DNA of 7,889 bases from Rhodospirillaceae bacterium. GTDB lineage: Bacteria > Pseudomonadota > Alphaproteobacteria > MPNO01 > UBA2964. Each line of letters opens with the position of its first letter. The first letter of the stretch is position 1. The position numbers and the translations under genes were made by a program. The notes beneath the pieces were generated by a model. The model was not told the DNA's origin and did not search any database. It saw only the letters and a program-made list of their open reading frames with translations. The stretch is from positions 1 to 7,889 of the forward strand of contig JABJKO010000288.1 in the NCBI GenBank assembly GCA_018660305.1. The letters run 5' to 3'. Below are positions 1 to 5,245 of the stretch, one piece after another.

Positions 1-28
1 GGCGGGCGGAACTGGAAAACCGCCCGCC
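1..28 (-). terminator. Probable rho-independent terminator hairpin of the bicupin gene (U-tract outside window)
   Basis: Bases 1-9 and 20-28 are perfect reverse complements (9 bp, entirely G+C), around a 10-base loop. The hairpin lies about 35 bases past the stop codon of the minus-strand bicupin gene, where a terminator is expected. On the plus strand no T-run follows the stem. On the minus strand the expected U-tract would fall beyond base 1, so it cannot be confirmed here. Confidence 0.55.
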
Positions 29-63
29 GGATTCGTCTCCGTAACCGTAGTCGTTGGCCACCC

Positions 64-1284
64 CTAATTGGCCTTGGTGGTATAGAGCTCCGGTTCCATC
101 TGGGTCTCGGTGTCGACTTCCTTCAGATAGCCCTGGAATTCCTCGCGCAGATACGGGTCTTCCTGGTCATAGCCGATGGCCGTGCCGCCGTCGCGCACGT
201 CGATGGCGCCGAAATCAAGCGCTTCCTCGCCGGGCCGTTTGACCTTGCGGCCGGGATGATGCGGACCGAACCAGGCGGTAAGTCTGAGCGGCCCCGCGCT
301 GACCCCGAAATGCTGGTGATACCAGTCGCCGCTCATGGGCGCCGCCGACACCATGCCGACCGGTTCGTAATCCTGGCGCATGACAAATTCTTCCTTGCCA
401 TCCTTCCACGGGGTCTCTCCGTGAACCGCCGGCCAGGTATAGGTATAGCCCTTGCCCTTGATGCAGATGAGCACAGCGGCGGAGCCGTGGGCATGGCCCT
501 TGGAATAGCGGCCGGTCTCATGCTGGCCTATCCACAGATAGAAGTTGTTGTCTGTCATGTGCGGCTCGATCCGCCGGTAGCCGGGTGAGCGCCGGTTATC
601 CAGCGGCAATTCGCAATCGACAATATCGGGCACGATATTGGTCTGGGTCATGGCCAGACCGCGGATGGGATCGGCGAGGATCTCGTCGCTGGGCTTGTAG
701 TAATCCTCGCGCTCCGGATCGAACCGGTCGCGGAAATTATACGGGCAGTCAAAGATGAAATTGGGATTGTCATAGATATTCATAACGTTTGGCGCCGTGT
801 TGCCGCCGAGTAGGAGCGCGGGGCTCGACGACGCATTGACCACCCGATACATGGCGTTAAGCGGCACCGACCAGAGCGAGCCCTTCTGCCACTCAAACGT
901 ATGGACCTTGTCTTCGTGGCCCTCTTCCCAGACCTCGGTAGAGCCGCGGCCATCGACCACGAAATATTGCTGCTCGTAGATATGTTTGACCGGCTTCAGC
1001 GCCCCGGCGCCGGGAACCTCGATGATGTGGCAGCCCCACATGCCTTCGGTGCCAAAGAGCTGGATGAAGCTGGCATTGCCGCCCATCATGTCCCATTTCT
1101 TGAGCGGCAGATCCTGGACCTTGCTCACCCCGATATCGCGGAAAATGGGGATACCCTGGCCTTCCATCCAGAGATCATAGGGTGATTTCGGGGCCTTGAA
1201 CTTGCCAAGCCCGGCGCGCGTCAGCTTATCGGTCGGGGCCGCCCAATCGTGGAAATGACCATCAGGTCCATCATGTGGTGCCAT
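64..1284 (-). CDS. Double-cupin (bicupin) domain protein, function unknown
   Basis: This is a 406-residue protein with two cupin beta-barrel regions and no signal peptide, so probably cytosolic. Cupin 1 spans about residues 85-165: a His/Glu-containing segment (H101, E104) leads into FVVDGRGSTEVW, and VPLNAMYRVVNAS matches the second cupin motif. Cupin 2 spans about 245-340: GHAHGSAAVLICIKGKG carries H264 and H266, and the second motif holds H323 and H325. In cupin 2 the Glu usual after HxH is replaced by a small or hydrophobic residue, so a three-His metal site is possible. The overall arrangement recalls gentisate-dioxygenase-like bicupins, but the substrate cannot be read from the sequence. 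The ATG at 1284 is preceded by a good GGAGGA ribosome binding site (1289-1294). The gene is divergent from the OCD-family gene, which suggests joint regulation. The bicupin fold is fairly secure; an enzymatic role is inference. Confidence 0.85.
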   Translation of the reverse strand: MAPHDGPDGHFHDWAAPTDKLTRAGLGKFKAPKSPYDLWMEGQGIPIFRDIGVSKVQDLPLKKWDMMGGNASFIQLFGTEGMWGCHIIEVPGAGALKPVKHIYEQQYFVVDGRGSTEVWEEGHEDKVHTFEWQKGSLWSVPLNAMYRVVNASSSPALLLGGNTAPNVMNIYDNPNFIFDCPYNFRDRFDPEREDYYKPSDEILADPIRGLAMTQTNIVPDIVDCELPLDNRRSPGYRRIEPHMTDNNFYLWIGQHETGRYSKGHAHGSAAVLICIKGKGYTYTWPAVHGETPWKDGKEEFVMRQDYEPVGMVSAAPMSGDWYHQHFGVSAGPLRLTAWFGPHHPGRKVKRPGEEALDFGAIDVRDGGTAIGYDQEDPYLREEFQGYLKEVDTETQMEPELYTTKAN

Positions 1285-1306
1285 TCTATCCTCCGCTGTT
1301 TATTGA

Positions 1307-1325
1307 ACCGGTTTTTAGAGCCGGT
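1307..1325. promoter_or_regulatory. Candidate operator: inverted repeat in the divergent bicupin/OCD-like intergenic region
   Basis: ACCGG (1307-1311) and CCGGT (1321-1325) form an inverted repeat. A third similar half-site, AACCGG, lies at 1348-1353. All three sit in the 114-bp region between two divergent start codons, where a shared regulator would bind. The stems are only 5 bp, so chance is possible. I could not identify a convincing -35/-10 pair for either gene. Confidence 0.25.
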
Positions 1326-1398
1326 GTTTCACGATACCCTCATCATAAACCGGCTGGTCGAAAGCGGCAATTCCGGGGTTCAAAACAGGGAGACTTAA

Positions 1399-2529
1399 AT
1401 GCTGTTCATACACAATGACGTGGTCGATGAGATTCTCACCATGGACGATGCCATCGAATGTCTGGAGCGGGCGTTCCGTCAGCTGGTGGAGGGCACGGCG
1501 ACCCATCGGCCGCGCTGCGATCTCTACGCGCCGTCCGACATGCCCGACGGCTATTATCGCTGGGGCACCATGGAAGGGTATAATGACGGTATCTTTGCCA
1601 TCCGCATGAAGTCCGACGTGATGACCTGGCCCCAGGATGAGGCCGGCAACTGGACGGAAGAAAAATATTGCATCGAGCCGGGGACATATTGCGGGCTGGT
1701 GTTCCTGTTTTCGGCCAATAACGGCGAGCCGCTGGCCATGATGAATGACGGCATTATTCAGCATATGCGGGTCGGCGCCGGTGGCGGGCTCGGGGTCAAG
1801 GAGCTGTCGCGCGAAGACGCGGAAGTCGTTGGTATGCTGGGCTCGGGCGGCATGGCGCGAACCTTCCTGCAGGCTTTTCGCTGCGTACGTAATATCAAGA
1901 AGGTCAAGGTCTACAGCCCCACCAAAGCGAACCGCGAGGAATATGCCTCTGAGATGAGCCGACGGCTCAATATCGAGGTGGTGCCGGTGGACGACCCTGA
2001 AAAAGTTCATCAGGACGTGGACATATTGTCGTCCTGCACCGACGCCATGGCCACCACGGTGCGCGCGGATCTGCTGGAGCCCGGCGTTCATGTGACCATC
2101 GTCAATGCGTTTGAGATCGGCCAGGACTCGCTTGACAAATGCGACGTCAAGATCCGCCAGGGTATCCAGGGGCTGAAGATCCTGGAGGATATTTACGAAG
2201 ACGTTCCCGGTTCAGACGGTATTACTGTCAAGGCGTCGCGGGGTCATAGCCCGGTTGCTTTCATCGCCGGCACTGAAGAAGAACGCAAACGCCTGCCGCA
2301 CCGCAATGCGTCGCGCGACATCGTCAACGTGTTTCCCAGCTATGGAGATCTGATTTCCGGAAAAGTGGCCGGACGCGAAAGCGACGACCAGATCACCTTC
2401 TACCAGAACAGCGGCATGCAGGGGCTTCAATTCTCCGCCGTCGGGGGCCATGTCTATCGAAAGGTCAAGGAGGCGGGGCTCGGCCGTCAACTGCCCACCG
2501 AATGGTTCGTCCAGGATATTCGGGATTAA
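1399..2529 (+). CDS. Ornithine cyclodeaminase / mu-crystallin family NAD(P)-binding protein
   Basis: This 376-residue protein has the ornithine cyclodeaminase/mu-crystallin architecture. The N-terminal substrate half includes K71 (in RMKSD) and R124 (in QHMRVGA), which match conserved substrate-contacting positions. A Rossmann motif GMLGSGGMA (G148, G150, A153) lies near residues 145-153. The C-terminal stretch ITFYQNSGMQGLQFSA resembles the family's usual late Asp/Ser-Gly motif. It is slightly longer than usual, with an apparent insertion around residues 73-95. The catalytic Asp of true ornithine cyclodeaminase (D228 in the Pseudomonas putida enzyme) aligns by eye with F238, so proline formation from ornithine is unlikely. 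An imine reductase, amino-acid dehydrogenase or opine-type role is more plausible. The ATG follows an AGGGAGA ribosome binding site (1387-1393) at good spacing. It converges on the cation transporter with only 13 bases between the stops. Family assignment is strong; substrate is unknown. Confidence 0.88.
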   Translation: MLFIHNDVVDEILTMDDAIECLERAFRQLVEGTATHRPRCDLYAPSDMPDGYYRWGTMEGYNDGIFAIRMKSDVMTWPQDEAGNWTEEKYCIEPGTYCGLVFLFSANNGEPLAMMNDGIIQHMRVGAGGGLGVKELSREDAEVVGMLGSGGMARTFLQAFRCVRNIKKVKVYSPTKANREEYASEMSRRLNIEVVPVDDPEKVHQDVDILSSCTDAMATTVRADLLEPGVHVTIVNAFEIGQDSLDKCDVKIRQGIQGLKILEDIYEDVPGSDGITVKASRGHSPVAFIAGTEEERKRLPHRNASRDIVNVFPSYGDLISGKVAGRESDDQITFYQNSGMQGLQFSAVGGHVYRKVKEAGLGRQLPTEWFVQDIRD

Positions 2530-2542
2530 GGGCGGGCGGGAT

Positions 2543-3181
2543 TTATTCCGCGGCCGCGACCAGGGCCTGTCGTTCGCCCATGGCTTGTTTGGTGATCTTG
2601 ATCGAGGATGTCAGGAACAGGCTGGCCATGATGGCGGCGACGGCAAGGTCGGGCCAGGCGGTGCCGGTGGCGAAGACGCCGGTGGCGGCCAGCACCACGG
2701 CCACATTGCCGATGGCGTCATTGCGGCTGCACAGCCAGACCGAGCGCACATTGGCGTCACCATCGCGGAATCTCAAAAGAATCAACACGCTGGCTATGTT
2801 GGCGGCCAGGGCCATCATGCCGACGCTCCCCATTATCATGGCTTCCGGAACACCCGTCACGAATACCCGCCAGACAGTCGAACCCAGGACCCAAAGGCCA
2901 AGTACGGCCAGAGTGGCCCCCTTGAACAGCGCGGCGTTGGTGCGCCAGCGGGGCGGTTTGGCGAGGACGAACAGGCTAAGGGCGTAGGTCGCGGAATCGC
3001 CCAGGAAATCCAGCGCATCGGCTTGCAGCGCCATGGAGTCTGCCGTGATACCGGCGACCACCTCGACCACGAACATCACCGCGTTGATGACAATCACCGC
3101 CCAAAGCGCGCGGCGAAAGGCAGGGTTGTCGCCGGTGAAGACCGGCGCATGATCATGGCAATGGTCGTGAAAACCGCTCAT
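2543..3181 (-). CDS. Cation diffusion facilitator-like transporter, membrane domain only
   Basis: This is a 212-residue inner-membrane protein with six predicted helices (about residues 26-47, 52-74, 86-109, 114-137, 155-173 and 176-193). It starts with a short His-rich tail (H5, H7, H9, H11) that could bind metal. TM2 has the D-x3-D metal motif (D58, D62, in DALDFLGDS), matching D45/D49 of Escherichia coli YiiP. The TM5 motif, normally H-x3-D, reads C151-S-R-N-D155, so Cys replaces His. CDF proteins usually have about 300 residues with a cytosolic metal-binding domain; this one ends soon after TM6. The likely role is proton-coupled export of a divalent metal, but the ion is uncertain. The start is also uncertain: ATG at 3181 is preferred, a TTG at 3190 would add three residues, and neither has a strong ribosome binding site. 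It lies on the opposite strand to both neighbours, so it has its own promoter. Confidence 0.85.
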   Translation of the reverse strand: MSGFHDHCHDHAPVFTGDNPAFRRALWAVIVINAVMFVVEVVAGITADSMALQADALDFLGDSATYALSLFVLAKPPRWRTNAALFKGATLAVLGLWVLGSTVWRVFVTGVPEAMIMGSVGMMALAANIASVLILLRFRDGDANVRSVWLCSRNDAIGNVAVVLAATGVFATGTAWPDLAVAAIMASLFLTSSIKITKQAMGERQALVAAAE

Positions 3182-3332
3182 TTCAGCCAACTTTACGCCG
3201 ATGGTGCCGGTATTTCGATGCGACGATATGTCCGCCGCTCCATAGAGACATAATAGAACGCGGAGGGGTAAAATAATAATGATCAGCCACGGCGAATCGT
3301 ATAGTGGCCGAGGCGGCGTCTATCCCACGAAC

Positions 3333-3338
3333 AGGAGG
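3333..3338 (+). promoter_or_regulatory. Strong ribosome binding site of the TauD-like gene
   Basis: AGGAGG lies 8 bases before the ATG at 3347 and fixes that start over downstream alternatives. No convincing -35/-10 pair was found in the 165-bp region upstream. Confidence 0.75.
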
Positions 3339-3346
3339 GATTTTCC

Positions 3347-4438
3347 ATGCCAGGAGATACGCTTTCCGCGACCCGAACCGTCCGGCGCCCCGCCGAACCC
3401 CTGAAACCCATCATCGATCCGGCCCACTGGACCGGCGAGGATCTGCGGCGTGACGATAGCTGGTCCTTCAGGCTGACCGCTTCGGAAATTGCCGAGCTCG
3501 ATGAAGCTGTTGCCGGCGTAAAGGCGCGCGGGCTCGATATCAAAGACATCACCCAGGCAGATTTTCCGCTACCGACGCTGACGCCCAAGCTGGCCGCCCT
3601 GAAGAACCAGGTGATGGAAGGCAGAGGCATCGGTGTCCTGCGCGGTGTCCCGGTGGACAGGTACGACATGGCGGAATCCGCCGCCGCGTTCTGGGGGCTG
3701 GGTTTGCATGTGGGCGTGCCGGTATCGCAGAACCACAACGGCCATCTGCTGGGTCACGTCTATGATCTGGTTGGCCCGACTCGCGACAACCCGTCCTACC
3801 GCGCCTACCACACTAGTGCCGAGCTGGGATACCATTCCGACTCGTGTGATGTGGTGGTGCTGCTGTGCCTCAACAAGGCGAAGCAGGGAGGGCTGAGTTC
3901 CATTGCCAGTTCGGTCGCCATCTACAACGTCATGCTGGAACGCCGGCCCGATCTGGTCGCCGAACTGGTCAAGCCCTGGTACCGTGATCGGCGCAATGAG
4001 ATCCCACCCGGCAAGGATCCCTGGTTCGAATTGCCCATATTCTGCTTCGAGCAAGGGTATTTCTCCTGCAGCTGGCACAATTTCTATACCCGCTCCTCAC
4101 AGCGATTCGAGGAATTGCCGCGCTTCACGGAGGCTCAGATCGAAGCGCTGGACATGATCGATACCCTTGCCGACGAATTGAAATACGAAATGGATTTCGA
4201 ACCGGGCGATATCCAGTTCCTGCACAATCATGTCGTAGTCCATGGCCGGACTTTCTATGAGGACTGGCCGGAACCCGAACGCAAACGCCACCTGCTCAGG
4301 CTATGGCTGGCGACACCCAATGGACGACCGTTACCGGATGCGGTGCTCGAGCGGTATGTGGGCCTGAAGCCCGGTCAGCGGCCAGCCGGTATTATTGTGG
4401 AGAACATGGAACTGAGCACGCCGCTCGATCCCGAGTAA
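3347..4438 (+). CDS. TauD/TfdA-family Fe(II)/2-oxoglutarate-dependent dioxygenase
   Basis: This 363-residue protein shows the full facial triad of the TauD/TfdA family. H163 and D165 lie in GYHSDSCD, and the distal H299 lies in HNHVVVHGRTFYEDW. R318, in KRHLLRLWL, is the expected 2-oxoglutarate carboxylate ligand. The segment RGIGVLRGVPVD (about residues 93-104) is the typical N-terminal strand region of the family. The protein is predicted to be cytosolic and to hydroxylate or oxidatively cleave a small substrate with 2-oxoglutarate and O2. It is longer than taurine dioxygenase (about 280 residues) and resembles the larger, uncharacterised TauD-type proteins. No residue seen here identifies the substrate. 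Its neighbours, an OCD-like protein and a bicupin, fit a small-molecule catabolic role. The gene converges on the lipoprotein gene with 9 bases between their ends. Confidence 0.92.
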   Translation: MPGDTLSATRTVRRPAEPLKPIIDPAHWTGEDLRRDDSWSFRLTASEIAELDEAVAGVKARGLDIKDITQADFPLPTLTPKLAALKNQVMEGRGIGVLRGVPVDRYDMAESAAAFWGLGLHVGVPVSQNHNGHLLGHVYDLVGPTRDNPSYRAYHTSAELGYHSDSCDVVVLLCLNKAKQGGLSSIASSVAIYNVMLERRPDLVAELVKPWYRDRRNEIPPGKDPWFELPIFCFEQGYFSCSWHNFYTRSSQRFEELPRFTEAQIEALDMIDTLADELKYEMDFEPGDIQFLHNHVVVHGRTFYEDWPEPERKRHLLRLWLATPNGRPLPDAVLERYVGLKPGQRPAGIIVENMELSTPLDPE

Positions 4439-4447
4439 GGCAAATCT

Positions 4448-5011
4448 TTAGCGGATTGGGATGGACGTTACCGAGCGTGCCGGCGCGTACAGATCGGCGC
4501 CGGCGCTGTTGGTGAGTGCGCCCCTGGGCGAAATGGTCATCCAGATGCGGGCGCCGGTGATGGCGCGGCCCTGAATCTGGACCGTCGCGACCCGGGGCCC
4601 CCGGATATAAGTCAGCACGCTGGTTTCCGACCGGACGGTGGTGACCGGCTGCCAGCCAAAACGCGGCATTTCCCCGAAATAGAAATCATAGGCCCGGTCC
4701 TGGTTCATGCCCACTGCCATGACCAGCCGGCCGATCCAGCTTTCCCGGTCACCCAGCACCAGCGACCGGTCGAGATCCATCTTGGCGCCCGCGGGAACCG
4801 GTACATCACTGAACTGCGCGAAGCTGGGCTCGCCGATGATGCCGGATTCGGTGGGCTTGTGGCTGGCCGCCAGCGGCGCGGTCTTGTCGCACCCAGTGAG
4901 GGCAAGCGAGGCTAACACCAAGGCGATGCCGGACGTTCTTGTCCAGGCCCCATCGCCGAGCTTTTGCCTGATGTTGTGTGACCACATTTTCCTGACGCCC
5001 CAGCTATCCAC
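4448..5011 (-). CDS. Hypothetical lipoprotein
   Basis: This is a 187-residue protein with a clear lipoprotein signal peptide: a basic N-region, a hydrophobic core (IALVLASLAL) and a lipobox L38-T-G-C41. Mature residue +2 is Asp, which in E. coli favours inner-membrane retention; whether that rule holds in this organism is uncertain. The mature part contains VPVPAGAKMDLDRS, a Gly-Arg segment, FYFGEMPRFGWQPV and a short beta-rich stretch. This resembles small periplasmic lipoproteins seen in other proteobacteria, but I cannot name the family. The first ATG (5011) has no evident Shine-Dalgarno. An ATG eight codons later (4987), with AGGA just upstream, is an alternative start and still leaves a full signal peptide. 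The gene is divergent from the flagellin-like gene across 234 bp. No function can be assigned. Confidence 0.8.
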   Translation of the reverse strand: MDSWGVRKMWSHNIRQKLGDGAWTRTSGIALVLASLALTGCDKTAPLAASHKPTESGIIGEPSFAQFSDVPVPAGAKMDLDRSLVLGDRESWIGRLVMAVGMNQDRAYDFYFGEMPRFGWQPVTTVRSETSVLTYIRGPRVATVQIQGRAITGARIWMTISPRGALTNSAGADLYAPARSVTSIPIR

Positions 5012-5180
5012 TTTGACGGCACTATATCATCTAATTGGCGGCCAAATCAGGCGGGGTGATTCGCTCATTTAGCCGTCGGAACGGGGGCTTTTGTTAACGC
5101 GGCGTTTCTGGAAACGGCTCAGCGGCGCGGACGTTTACCTTTCCGTAACTATCGACGTTAACCCCAATTCTTTCGTCAAA

Positions 5181-5201
5181 TTTAGGGCATATATCTCTAA
5201 A
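5181..5201. promoter_or_regulatory. A+T-rich quasi-palindrome upstream of the flagellin-like gene
   Basis: TTTAG (5181-5185) and CTAAA (5197-5201) form an inverted repeat around an A+T-rich centre, 45 bp before the start codon of the flagellin-like gene. The surrounding stretch (about 5150-5205) is noticeably more A+T-rich than the genes, as expected of a promoter. The arms are short, so this is only a candidate binding site or promoter region. Confidence 0.25.
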
Positions 5202-5245
5202 ATTGTTGCTATCGGACGATCGCCGATATTTTTGGTGAGGCTGGT

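Noticed and set aside
1315..2091. Minus-strand 258-codon open frame opposite the OCD-like gene
   Set aside because: It is antisense to a well-supported OCD-family gene and shows no family motifs of its own.
1399..2529. Calling this gene ornithine cyclodeaminase
   Set aside because: The catalytic Asp appears replaced by Phe, so only the family name is justified.
2450..3253. Plus-strand 267-codon open frame opposite the CDF-like gene
   Set aside because: Its protein is low in hydrophobic residues and Gly/His/Arg-rich with no recognisable domain. The minus strand encodes a clear six-helix transporter with CDF motifs, so this frame is a shadow.
5090..5175. CtrA-type TTAA sites upstream of the flagellin-like gene
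   Set aside because: GTTAAC at 5094-5099 and GTTAACC at about 5156 exist, but neither has the second TTAA at the required 7-bp spacing.
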